Source of the DNA: Conidiobolus incongruus B7586
Taxonomy: Eukaryota > Entomophthoromycota > Entomophthoromycetes > Entomophthorales > Conidiobolaceae
Length of the DNA stretch: 32,366 bases
Assembly (NCBI GenBank): GCA_000697335.1
Contig: JNEM01012086.1
Location: 1-32,366, forward strand
Reading direction: 5' to 3'
Shown here: positions 1-10,195 of the stretch, piece by piece
Numbering within the stretch: the first letter of the stretch is position 1
Layout: the number at the start of each line of letters is the position of its first letter
The notes under the pieces: model-generated
What the model saw: only the letters and a program-made list of their open reading frames with translations
Database searches by the model: none
What the model was told of the DNA's origin: nothing
Position numbers and translations under genes: made by a program

Positions 1-158
1 CTTTCGTATCTAGAGTAGGTGAGGAGAGTATATGTTCCAATATATTTATTGGCATATTGGTGGACCATTAGAAAAAATCGAGTACAACTGTCGCTATATG
101 TAAAAAACAAAACCAGCTATGAAATCAGTATTTATATAAAAAATATATTTTTCATAAC

Positions 159-542
159 TTAGGCAGTTTTGGCGCGGACACGGCGTTCCAACATAGCCAA
201 ACGATCTTTGTCAGTCTTGATCTTGGTGACAACAACATTGGAGGGGTGGATACCGAGTTGAACAGTGGCACCGTTGACCTTTTCACGGGTGAGACCTTGG
301 ATGTGGATGACGAACTTCTTACGGTAGACTTGGACAACCTTTCCTTCACGTCCCTTGTGAGTGCCACGGACAACTAAAACTTCATCATCCTTACGGATGG
401 GAACAGAGCGAACGGAATGCTTTTCCTTAAGTTCCTTAGACAAGGAAGCGCTCATGATCTTTTGACGAAGGTGGGAGGGAGCGGAGAAGTGAGCCTTGCG
501 GCACTTTCTGCGGGAGGAGGTAACGTCTTTGCTGAATTTCAT
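159..542 (-). CDS. RPL26: 60S ribosomal protein L26 (uL24)
   Basis: A cytosolic large-subunit ribosomal protein that binds rRNA near the exit tunnel. The single exon encodes 127 residues, close to the family's usual size. The start is [19 protein letters not shown], the classic L26 N-terminus. A KOW motif lies at about residues 50-77 ([20 protein letters not shown]), and the C-terminus is basic (ERRVRAKTA). ATG is at 542 and TAA at 159-161. L26 genes of many fungi carry an intron near the start; this one has none inside the coding region. Codon choice is GC-richer than the surroundings, as expected for a highly expressed gene. No frame damage is visible and there is no overlapping neighbour. 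Confidence 0.97.
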   Translation of the reverse strand: MKFSKDVTSSRRKCRKAHFSAPSHLRQKIMSASLSKELKEKHSVRSVPIRKDDEVLVVRGTHKGREGKVVQVYRKKFVIHIQGLTREKVNGATVQLGIHPSNVVVTKIKTDKDRLAMLERRVRAKTA

Positions 543-1374
543 TTTTGGTTATTTGTTTTCTAAAATTAATTCAACGAGTCAAAAGACAAGGAATAACAAC
601 TAAACAACAGTTGTATATTGGGAAAGAGGGATTTCTAATCGAAAAGTTTTCCTCCCCATCAAATTCAAAATTAAAATTTTATTTATGGGATCAATTGAAT
701 CTAATATCATAATCAACTCTAAATGAAAATGTTATTTCTGAACTTTAAATTTGGTTAATTATTATTGAATTTTTAATTAAATTTTAAAAAGCATACTCTT
801 CTCTGGTTATTTTCATAGTTTAATAATGAATAAATTGCATCTATTAAATGAAACAATCATTACTTATTTCACTTCTTAGCTTTCAATAAACATGATCATT
901 GCACAACTATTTAATTCTTTTATTAATAGCCATTTTTAATGATTTATGGTCAGTTTATTAATACACTGAACTTAAAAATTATTGGTTTAATTAATGTACA
1001 CATTTTTTACAATAATCATTATATCAAATTGATTAATAATTCTAAATATTATTTATATTATAGTGAATATTGTCAAGAGTTATCTATCGAAAAACAAATA
1101 TATATCAAATCCACTATTTTATTTTCCAATCAATTTTTTAGATATAATTTGATAATTTTTACATCAATATAGTAAAGTTATTTAATATATTTTGAATTAT
1201 ATGATTTTTATATTTGGTAAAAATTTAAAAATTCCTATCAAATCCCATAAAAAATTTGAAAACCATGATAATTTTATATATAAATTGGTGACTTGCTAAT
1301 TTAAAAACAATTGTTAGCAAATTAATTCAACTAATTAAATACATTATAATATATCATATATAAATATTTACACT
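543..1374. other. A+T-rich intergenic region
   Basis: About 830 bases between the divergent L26 and unknown-gene starts, so it should hold both promoters. A 77-codon open stretch at 939-1172 is low-complexity (I, N, Y, K) and I do not accept it as a gene. I see no clear named element. Confidence 0.6.
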
Positions 1375-2006
1375 ATGAGCTCTAATACACCTTCTAATAA
1401 TAATGCTGCTAAGGGTAATACTTCAAATAAAAGCAACACAAAACCTTTGGTGGATGAAGTCAATAAATTAGACGAATGTCTTAGAGTAATTTTTTCATAT
1501 TAAAATTTGAATAATAAATTAATTCATTGTAACTTTATAGGAAATGGTACTAGCTTCAGGAGATTTAATTATCAACTACTTGTATAGGTATTTATACATA
1601 CATATCCCCTTTTATTTTAGAATAAGAAATAATTTTTATTTTAGCATAGATCCCAATTCTGTAACTTTTCCCAGTAACTCAAATATGAATAACCAAGATG
1701 TTAAAAAATATCCAGTTCAAGAAGAAGTATCAAATCTAGTTAGAGCATTACAGACGGAATGGCAAATGCTAGATGCTGTTTGTGACCAAATGTATTTTAC
1801 TTTAGTAAGTATTTTTAATTGCATTGTTAGTTTAATTCTAAGCACATGGTTTTTAGAGCCATACTAAATCCACATTAGAAGAGGAGCTAAATTTACTTAA
1901 TGGAAACACGCAGAGTAAAAACGAAGAATCTAAAATCAAAGATGATCTCGATTCAACCGACAGAGAAGTTATTAAGAAAATAAGCAAAATCCAGTCTTTA
2001 TTTTAA
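1375..2006 (+). CDS. Unrecognised four-exon gene, small helical protein (155 aa)
   Basis: I do not recognise this protein. Exons 1375-1485, 1541-1587, 1645-1804 and 1857-2006 join in frame to 155 residues. All three introns are GT-AG (55, 57 and 52 nt), and the donor at 1805 is gtaagt. The protein has an N/S/T-rich head (residues 1-23), then helical segments beginning KPLVDEVNKLDECLREM and EEVSNLVRALQTEWQMLD, and an acidic/basic tail ending VIKKISKIQSLF. Two predicted helices, a small size and a polar tail are compatible with a small subunit of a helical complex such as Mediator (MED11 or MED21-like), but no diagnostic motif is present and this is only a guess. The 47-nt second exon is the least certain piece. 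It begins downstream of L26 and points the opposite way. Confidence 0.65.
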
Positions 2007-2508
2007 AGCTATATGTAATCAATGTTTTATATTAAACTATCATTTCTTTACTAAATCAATTTGATTTAGCTAGTTTATAATGAAAATAATATTCAAACTT
2101 ATTAATCAAGTTGCTGTTAATATTTGAATTCAGATATTGAATATTCAACATATACAATGATAGATATCGTTAATTATGAAAATAATTGCTTGAGTAATTT
2201 AGATCCTGATTTAATAATTTATTTCGAAAGCTTATTTGTTTCACTAAACTCATTAATTGAATAGATTATCAAATAATTTGAAGTGGTATAAATTAAATTT
2301 TAAATACAACATTGCGGTTCTTAAATATTTATCTCTTAGATATTTCAAACTTAACGATTATAAATGCTTAAATTATGTAATTTTTTAAATAATAATCAAA
2401 TATAACACATTTTCAATAAATCTTTATGTCTAAATTAATTTTATTTTAATAAATAAGTATCAAGATATATATATTCAATATTAATTAGCTTGTTTAATAT
2501 ATAATATA
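2007..2508. other. A+T-rich intergenic region between convergent genes
   Basis: About 500 bases between the 3' ends of the unknown gene and tafazzin. It should contain both 3' UTRs. I see nothing else. Confidence 0.6.
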
Positions 2509-3493
2509 TTACCAAGATTTGATTTTTCCTACCAAAAAGTTAATCTGGTTAGTTGTATTTAAATTATCATAAAAGTAGGGTTTGATGTTGGAAGATCTCA
2601 TCCAATCCAAAGTTTCTAGTCTCAACTTATCAACTTCTTGTCTGACAATTTCAGTAACGTGAGCTCTGAGTTGTTCTTTACTCCAATCCGAATAATCAAC
2701 TGTTAACTTATCCTTAATCTTAAATGGTTCACCACAACTAAATACCAATGTTTTTCCAAGTTTAGGGATTTTTTTACGATGCTCTGGTAGTAGATCAGCC
2801 ATACCTAAATCAAATAGCGATTCAATTAATTATTTTGGTAAAAGACATTCTCATATTAAAGGTTACCGGAATGATACATAGGGAGAATGATAGGATCAAT
2901 ATCACTTTCGAGAATGATTCTACCAACACCCCATTTGAAAGGAAGCATCTCTTCTAATTGATTGACTTTACCTTCAGGATATATGTTAACCCATCTAAAG
3001 AATCAGATGATTAAGGTGGAGAATATCAGATTGAATATGTTTTAAATGAAAAGATATGAAATTTAAGTTACCCTCCTCTGTTAATTACTTCAATTGCTTT
3101 GGAGATAGATTCTTGGTACACTCCATCACCTCGGTTAACTGGTATAATCTGTCCAAATTCGAAAAATTTACAACGAAATTCACTTGTGAATAGAATCTCT
3201 CTAGCAGCTAAAGACCATCTCATTTTGTCAGGATTAGCTAGAATTCTAGCGGGAAGTGAGCCCCATAATAGAGGATCTTCAAGTGTCGATGCATGATTTT
3301 GAACAGTTAATAGCGCTTGATTCTTTGGACGATTTTCAATCAAGTTCAATAATCGATCCCGATTAAGCAAATATACCTCATTGCAGCCAAATTTTAAGAA
3401 AGCTTTACATATTAGTCCAACAGCAAGCATTGTAATGCCGGAATAAAGTTTTGGAGGATTTATATTTATTGGGCGATTAGGTAAATAGTTCAT
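2509..3493 (-). CDS. TAZ1: Tafazzin, monolysocardiolipin/phospholipid transacylase
   Basis: Tafazzin remodels cardiolipin acyl chains in mitochondrial membranes. Three exons (3072-3493, 2867-2994, 2509-2804) with GT-AG introns of 77 and 62 nt give 281 residues. Family landmarks: the motif I region [13 protein letters not shown] at residues 66-78, [13 protein letters not shown], the cofactor-like segment [21 protein letters not shown], then [11 protein letters not shown] (PEG at 147-149), [12 protein letters not shown] and [12 protein letters not shown], in the order seen in human and yeast tafazzin. Oddity: the acyltransferase HX4D motif reads H67-ASTL-E72-D73, with Glu where relatives have Asp (human NHQSCMDD, yeast NHMSMVDD). 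Splice junctions restore the conserved text exactly (NRG-GWVN and YHS-GMADL), so the gene model is firm. The C-terminal tail after about residue 215 is poorly conserved. Confidence 0.93.
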
Positions 3494-3883
3494 GGTGAAT
3501 AAATCATTCAGATTCTAAAATTATATTTTTTTTAAAGTACCGGTTTTCAGTTCTTCATTAATTTTTTATGGTTAGATTTAATTAAAATAAAATTATGGGA
3601 ATATTTAATGTTGAGTTAACTCATTCTATTCTATAAAATCATATTTATCAAAATTAGAGTAAAATAATGACAGGCTATCTTTAATAACGCGTTTATGTAG
3701 TATATTTTTCATTGCCTAGACAAAATTTATACGCAATAGTGTTAAAAGTAATCAACAACAAATTAACAAATATAAATTATAAATGGATATTAATTAAGTG
3801 TAAATTTTTTAAATTTGATTGAAATTATATTTAATTTATTTACAACAGAAAATTGAAAAAAAAATATATAAAATTTACATAAA
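3494..3883. other. A+T-rich intergenic region
   Basis: About 390 bases holding the tafazzin promoter and the 3' UTR of the SUN-family gene. I see no other feature. Short open frames here are shadows or low-complexity. Confidence 0.6.
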
Positions 3884-4786
3884 TTATAATAAAACATTTA
3901 AAGATAATTTCGCATCACCAATTAAAGTTACTGTACAAATATGGTTGGATGGAGAAGAGGGAGTGATTCGACAGGGAAGGCCGTTACATTCGCCCGATTC
4001 ACATTGAAGATCAATTGAGTACAAATTCTTTACTTGAAATGAACGTTTAATATGTTCAGAATTCCATGCCACTGAAACATAAGTGTGGTTAGTTGCACCT
4101 TGACCTGCACCTACCACATAGGGTGCCCAGTTTCCTATGGGTGCTTCACCAGATCCCCATCCGCAACCATGTACAGCCGGGACTCCCGGTGGTTGGAAAT
4201 AATATTGTGCTAATGTATTCAACCAATAGGTTTTTGGTGGCACTGTCAGGGGCTGCTGGTTTTTGGAACCCACCTCAGTAGGAATTAACATAACTTCATT
4301 TCCTGGATAAACTGTTTGACATGCTGCAACAGAATCTGGTAAATGATTTTTAATAACGACATTATTCAATCCCTGCTGACATAGTGGTATTGTAGGAAAT
4401 GGCTTGATTAGTGTCCCTTTATGACATAATAATCCTCCATTAAGAGATCCACATGAAGGTCCAAAAGCACACTTTGCATCGGGGTCCCATTGTGCGCTAT
4501 AATAACCAGGAGCACATGCATACGTACACCATCTTCCATGATTGCATTTCTCGTGAGGAGACAGGGCCCAGCCCTTGTTATTTAAATGTGGCGTTACTGG
4601 AGTAATCAGAGGATCACTGACTAGCGAACATTCTGCATCCGAAGATTCGCTCACTGTGTTCAAGTGGGATAGATCAACTTCTCCAGTTGATGGTAAGACA
4701 TCTGACATTGTGTCTAATAGATCGGAAGTGAACTTTGCAATACCTCCCAATCCAAATTTTAACAAAAACAAAATCCAGCAATTCAT
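3884..4786 (-). CDS. SUN-family (GH132) cell-wall protein
   Basis: A secreted or wall-bound beta-glucosidase-like protein of the SUN4/SIM1/UTH1/NCA3 family, which acts in wall remodelling and cell separation. One exon, 300 residues. A hydrophobic head (WILFLLKFGLGGIA, residues 4-17) serves as a probable signal peptide. A short acidic/Ser linker follows, then the SUN domain from about residue 79 to the end. Diagnostic elements are the Cys cluster C81-x5-C87-x3-C91 followed by APGYYSAQWDPD, GSLNGGLLCHKG (112-124), CQQGLNNV, DSVAACQTVYPGNEVMLIPTEV (split family block 151-172), a tryptophan/glycine-rich centre (HGCGWGSGEAPIGNWAPYVV) and the Cys-rich close QCESGECNGLPC. One NHT glycosylation sequon is at about 233. 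It lacks the long Ser/Thr-rich middle of yeast members. Same strand as the next small secreted-protein gene. Confidence 0.92.
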   Translation of the reverse strand: MNCWILFLLKFGLGGIAKFTSDLLDTMSDVLPSTGEVDLSHLNTVSESSDAECSLVSDPLITPVTPHLNNKGWALSPHEKCNHGRWCTYACAPGYYSAQWDPDAKCAFGPSCGSLNGGLLCHKGTLIKPFPTIPLCQQGLNNVVIKNHLPDSVAACQTVYPGNEVMLIPTEVGSKNQQPLTVPPKTYWLNTLAQYYFQPPGVPAVHGCGWGSGEAPIGNWAPYVVGAGQGATNHTYVSVAWNSEHIKRSFQVKNLYSIDLQCESGECNGLPCRITPSSPSNHICTVTLIGDAKLSLNVLL

Positions 4787-5289
4787 TATTTCTTGAGGTT
4801 CATTTAATAATTATTCATCATAAATATCAAACAAAAACCAGTTGAAAATCAAATATAATACCTTTATATACTATATGTACATCTATAACAATCATTCTTA
4901 AGATTCCTAATTTGCAAGAGGATGCTTAGTCAAACAAATTACTATCGTAATAATGATAAGTTCTATTTGTTTCAACTATTTGAAACTAAATTTCCTAATC
5001 AATTATTTTCAATTGAAATTTATTCCATTTACTGTATTTATATATATTATTAAATTTATGAAGTTACAACAAAAAAAATCTCCGATTGAATACTTTATCC
5101 ACTTTATATCAGATATGTTACTATCAATAATTATATGTTTATATATTAATTTATATATGACGTTTACTGTTAGAAGAATAGTATAATCAAGTAGTATAAT
5201 TAATCTTTGTTTCAAAGATATAATATTATCATTTGAATAAAAAACATAATGTAAGAAAGATTAATGTTGTAATGATATTTAATGGTTAT
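4787..5289. other. A+T-rich intergenic region
   Basis: About 500 bases upstream of the SUN gene. Two opposing open stretches (4953-5186 and 5009-5215) overlap each other and have I/Y/N-rich low-complexity content, so neither is accepted. Confidence 0.55.
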
Positions 5290-5817
5290 TTAGTATGTTT
5301 CATACAGAATAGTGATAATTAAAGTAAAAATAGTCAAATACAAAGATTGAGTTAATTGATTTGACCCTGACTTGGCATCAGCATCAGAATTAGGAACTGG
5401 AGAAGGTATACTATAATAGCTTATTAATTATATTTTCAATGCTTTAAAGTAATTCGTTACCTTTCAAATTCATTCACTGCGGTTGTAGCGGTATCGGATG
5501 ATGCATCCTTCAGGAGGGTCATCGTTGGATTGGTGCTGGAAGTAGTAGTAGGCAATTCTTCTAACTCAAACAAATATTAATACACAAATATTATTAAATT
5601 CTATTAGATTACCTCTAGAGCTTGGGTTACCCCTTGCAGTCCCTTGTAAGCTGTTTGGACTAACAGTTGGTATTGTTTGTTGCTTACTTTGTGACGATGC
5701 AGCAGCTTCCATTTGAGAGGCTAAAACATCACGAATTGATGAAGGGAAAATATTCATCATATCAAATTGTGCCTTGATAGGTAAGACAATAGTAATCAAT
5801 AGTAATAATAATTTCAT
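5290..5817 (-). CDS. Small secreted protein, possibly GPI-anchored (141 aa)
   Basis: I do not recognise a named family. Exons 5613-5817, 5461-5560 and 5290-5410 join in frame to 141 residues. The first intron uses the acceptor ending at 5561 (gttag); the AG four bases upstream would put the next exon out of frame. The second intron is 50 nt. The protein opens with a clear signal peptide (MKLLLLLITIVLPIKAQ), continues through a low-complexity S/T/P/Q-rich middle, and ends with a small-residue stretch (DADAKSGSNQ) followed by a hydrophobic tail (LYLTIFTLIITILYETY). Signal peptide, Ser/Thr stalk and C-terminal hydrophobic tail are the layout of fungal GPI proteins, though the last residues (YETY) are more polar than usual. 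A single-pass membrane protein is the alternative. Confidence 0.72.
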
Positions 5818-7921
5818 CTTGATAGAGTTGGATAATAATAAAATACACTCTGATTATTATTAAATATCAGTATTTAAGTATTTATATGAAATGGAAACTT
5901 GATCAATATTTTGAAAGAATATAAATTCAATTTATCATTCTTACTGATAAATTATTCAATCAGCTTATTAACCTATATTAAATAAATAATAAATAATATT
6001 TTGAAGTATTATATATTTTCTTTTCAAATTATAATATATCAATGAATCATCTCAGTAACTTAAATAATATCAATATATCATTGAACTTATTTAACATAAA
6101 TGATATTGAAATCCCATTATAACATCACCTGTATTGAATAAATTTTTTAACATATCAAAACAATATAAATTAATTTGAACATATATCATAAAATTTATAA
6201 TTTAATCCAATACACAATACTCAATTCAAACAATCTATATTATATATCCCACTTATATACTCACTATTATTATCAACTCATATAAATTGAGACAAATTTG
6301 GCTAGTAAATATACACCATTATAATTTAAAAACTATTCATATTATTCTGAATATTAATCTTTGAAATAATGGTATTATACCTATTTAAAATTTAGGAAAT
6401 ATTTAATATTAGAATTATTATATATTATATATTATATATTATTCTTACATTAATTTTAATTGAATTCGAAATTGATTATGGGATAATAACGATTTCAATA
6501 ATATAATTCTATATAATTGAAATCATTAATAAAACAAAATTATTGTAAAAATAACTAAAATAATAATAGTTAAATAATAATATTTAGTTTTTAAATATAT
6601 CTGAATTTCCAAATTTACATAATTTTTATAAGCTCTACCCATTTTGCTAACCTTACACAAACATTTTATAACTCAGATATTCAGTAATAAGATTGTTAGA
6701 ATTATAAATTCAAACCAAATGAAGAGATATTATTAAGAGATTAAAACACCCATATGCTATCATTTTAATTAATATCAATTCGACGTTAATATAAAAAATT
6801 TAATTTTATAGAATTTATTAATCTATAAAACATATCAAATTTTTCGGTATAAATATCTGTTCACAAATTATTGGGAATACAATGTTTTTATCAAAAGCAA
6901 AGCCAAAAATTACTATATGAATTTGTAAATCATATGATCCTTAATTCTTTCTAATTATTTTCATTAATTTCGAACGGAGTATTCAGTAACACTCATAATT
7001 TTATGAACAATAAGAACTTTAAATCTGATATTTAAAAATGTTCATTTAACAAAATATTCTATATATTAGAATGATGGCAGTTTATAGTATTATATATTAA
7101 TAAAATATCGTAAATTAAAAATATCATTAAAATTAATAATTGTTATCAGATGATCCATTATATGAATTTTTTATTGTTATTTATACCTAAAGTGATCAAA
7201 AGTAGGAGTCCAAATTTATTGATTTAACGCCCCAAATATCAAACGTATTAATTTTTGACAAACTCTGATTAAGAAAAAAAATCTTGAAAATTAAAACCCG
7301 ACATTCGGTTAGTTTTATAGCACTTGACACAAGAACTAAGCAATAAATATATTACAAAGAACATAAAAAATTAATATTATAATCTAGATCTATATATTAT
7401 TTGGTTATATCACATGATTCGTCCAATATTTTAGCTATTTTTACATCTTTATCAACCGATTCTAGTTTATCAAATATTAATATATAACGGCAAATTGGAA
7501 AAAAAGTTGGATATTTAAGTAAATTTTAGTTTGTTTTAGATTTTTATTTTCATTAAAATTATCAAAAATTATTGCAATTGTGGAAATAGATAATATTCAA
7601 AGAATATATATATATATATATAATTGATATAATAAATTCACGCAATAAACATATATTGATTATATTACTTTAAATCCTAGTCAAAAAGAAATATTAACAT
7701 TTGCTAGTTCATTAAATTGACAATTTAGGAGATTTAATTGACCTCAATTCTCACTGATACAAGTTTAAAAAATAAATTTGATGAATTTGTGACGTAGTGT
7801 GTAACTAATATTAAAAGTATATAAACACCATGAGATCTTATCAATTCGTTTTAAATTTAATACCAAAAAATTATCAAAATAATCTTATCTCTTTGAGTTT
7901 ATTAATTTTTATTAAATTCAA
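5818..7921. other. 2.1-kb A+T-rich gene desert
   Basis: Between divergent starts of the small secreted-protein gene and hexokinase. Stops are dense in all frames. A TA dinucleotide run lies near 7606-7622. Apart from a TATA-like box near the hexokinase end I see nothing I can name. Confidence 0.6.
7818..7825 (+). promoter_or_regulatory. TATA box, hexokinase promoter (candidate)
   Basis: TATATAAA, 97 bases upstream of the hexokinase ATG and flanked by relatively G/C-containing bases. Its position suits a strongly expressed gene. In such A+T-rich DNA similar strings occur by chance. Confidence 0.4.
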
Positions 7922-9358
7922 ATGGTTGAATTTCATTGTAGCTCTTTAAGTAGATATCAGCCTCCTTCAGGTGTGTTTAGCCCTGAACAAGAGAGTGCTT
8001 TGCAGACTTTGAATGGTCAATTCAACATCTCTGATGAAGTCACTTCTAAAATTATGGATGCTTTAAATAACGCTATGGACCAAGGCCTCCAGGGAACTGG
8101 CCAGGGTTTACTTATGGAACCTTCATATGTTACCGGAAGAGCCACCGGCCAAGAAAAGGGTCATTATCTCGCACTTGACTTTGGTGGATCTAATTTGCGT
8201 GTTTGCTTAGTCCAACTCCAAGGAAATCATATCGTCAATATGGAGCAAGGAAAGCACAAGTTCAGTGATGCTATGAGAAGAGTGCCAGGCGAAGAGTTGT
8301 TTGGGCAAATTGCTGATTTCATTAATACTTTCATAACTGAGCAGCGCCAGATTGGCAATCTTCCTCAAAATCAAGAAACTGCTTTGAATTTAGGTTTTAC
8401 TTTCTCTTTCCCTATGCGCCAGCAGAACATTGCATCCGGTGTACTTGTCCGTTGGACTAAAGGCTTCGAAAATGTCGACGTTCACGGAAAGGATGTCGTT
8501 CAGCTCTTACAAAAAGCCTTAGATGATCGCGGCGTTTGGGTCAAAGTCAATGCGATTGTTAATGACACTGTTGGTACTTTGGCTGCAAGCGGATACGCTA
8601 ACCCTTCCAGTCAAATTGGGTTAATTTTGGGTACTGGTACTAATGCTGCCTATTATGAGCTCACTGAAAAGATTACCAAACTTGACCCTGAGGTTGCCAA
8701 AGCTTCAAAGGAAATGATCATCAACATGGAGTGGGGTGCATTTGACGATGAGAAGAAAGTCTTACCCCTGAACGAGTTCGACCACGAGATGGACTCCTTA
8801 ACATGGAATCCCAATCAACAGATCTTTGAAAAGACCATTTCTGGATGGTATTTGGGAGAAATATTCAGATTGATTATGAAGAAGTATATTTCTCAAGGTA
8901 TTATCTTTAACGGCAAGTCTTCTCCTAAATTCGACACTTTTGAAGGCATTGACACCGCATTTTTGTCCGAAATCTTGGATGATCATAGTCAAGACCTTAA
9001 AACTGTTGGCGAAGTATTGGAAAAGAAGTTAGGAATTCCAGAAACAACCACTTTAGCTGATCGTATCTTTGCCAAGAAGGTTACCGATTTGATTGGTTTC
9101 CGTGCCGCCAAACTCGCTGGTATCGGTGTTGCCACTGTATTATTACACCGTAAAGATCTTTTGACTAAATTAGTTACTGTTGGTGTCGATGGATCCCTTT
9201 ATGAATTCTTCCCCTTCTTCCAAGCCTGGATGAACGAATCAACACGCAGATTATTAGGTCCAGAATACTCTAAAAATGTCAAGTTTACTCTTACCAAAGA
9301 TGGTAGTGGTATTGGCGCTGCCTTGGCATCGATGACTGCTGCTAACAACAAGGTATGA
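7922..9358 (+). CDS. HXK: Hexokinase
   Basis: ATP-dependent phosphorylation of glucose and other hexoses, the first step of glycolysis. One uninterrupted exon of 478 residues, near the usual fungal length (about 485). Landmarks in order: the phosphate-1 loop DFGGSNLRV (86-94; Ser replaces the common Thr), LGFTFSFPM (157-165), the sugar-binding segment LVRWTKGF (175-182), NDTVGTLAASGY with catalytic Asp215, phosphate-2 LGTGTNAAYYE (236-246), INMEWGAFDD, and near the end VGVDGSLYEFFPFF and the adenosine-binding segment KDGSGIGAALAS. All catalytic elements are intact. Codon use is GC-rich for this genome and C-ending codons are common, suggesting high expression. Glucokinase is the only realistic alternative; the N-terminal half resembles hexokinases 1 and 2 of yeast more closely. 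Confidence 0.97.
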   Translation: MVEFHCSSLSRYQPPSGVFSPEQESALQTLNGQFNISDEVTSKIMDALNNAMDQGLQGTGQGLLMEPSYVTGRATGQEKGHYLALDFGGSNLRVCLVQLQGNHIVNMEQGKHKFSDAMRRVPGEELFGQIADFINTFITEQRQIGNLPQNQETALNLGFTFSFPMRQQNIASGVLVRWTKGFENVDVHGKDVVQLLQKALDDRGVWVKVNAIVNDTVGTLAASGYANPSSQIGLILGTGTNAAYYELTEKITKLDPEVAKASKEMIINMEWGAFDDEKKVLPLNEFDHEMDSLTWNPNQQIFEKTISGWYLGEIFRLIMKKYISQGIIFNGKSSPKFDTFEGIDTAFLSEILDDHSQDLKTVGEVLEKKLGIPETTTLADRIFAKKVTDLIGFRAAKLAGIGVATVLLHRKDLLTKLVTVGVDGSLYEFFPFFQAWMNESTRRLLGPEYSKNVKFTLTKDGSGIGAALASMTAANNKV

Positions 9359-10195
9359 TTTTCATTTAAAGTCGTCCTGATTTCTGATTTTCTCATCATT
9401 GTACATTGATTAACATTGAATAGCTATACAATGCTAAATCAAATCTTTAATATCTGGTTCATATTTTTGAATAAAAATTGATTGATAACTACACCGAAAC
9501 CTATTTATTTACATGAAAATTCAATTTCACTTAAATTTAGTTATTGTGCTCTATCACTATTATCATTTATTAGCCCATTAATGAAATGATACATATAATA
9601 TTTCAACATAAAATTTTATTGTCATATCATCAATGAAATCTTTTCATCATTTATTTTTTTAACTCTATATTCTAAATGATATTTATCAATTTACAGTGTG
9701 TCCAAACATTTAATGTTTATTTTATAGATTCAACCATTTTAATATATGATATAAAATTTATTATTATAATAATTTGCAAACAATATTTGTAATTTTTTGA
9801 TCAATATTAAATCCTTTCATGTTAATATAATGAATAATCTTATTTTATATTTTTATATCATCTTAATCAAAATATAATATTTAACAAAATAAAATATTCG
9901 AATTTTAACGAATTAATAGAGCATGTAACATAATAAAAATTATAGAAATTTGAATGATTTCATAAATTGTTAGTGTCTGACTAATAGGATTAATTTATCG
10001 AAATTAATGATAATTCTATAATTTTATTTTTACTAATGTAATATGCTGATTTGACAAAACATTTTTATAATTATATACTGATAATAGCTAATACTATTGT
10101 AACGAATGTAATGATTAAATTAACAAATCAATTTATTTGTCAAATTTAACGAATTGGATAATTTGAATAGTGTTGAATTTTGAAGAGAAGGGTAT
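9359..10195. other. A+T-rich intergenic region between convergent genes
   Basis: About 840 bases between the 3' ends of hexokinase and ATP4. Dense stops in all frames, no recognisable element. Confidence 0.6.

Noticed and set aside
939-1172. 77-codon open frame
   Set aside because: I/N/Y/K low-complexity sequence expected from A+T-rich DNA; no homology signal.
4953-5215. Two overlapping open frames on opposite strands
   Set aside because: Low-complexity composition and mutual overlap; no supporting context.
8798-9399. Reverse-strand open frames inside hexokinase
   Set aside because: Shadows of the hexokinase coding frame with no protein-like conservation.
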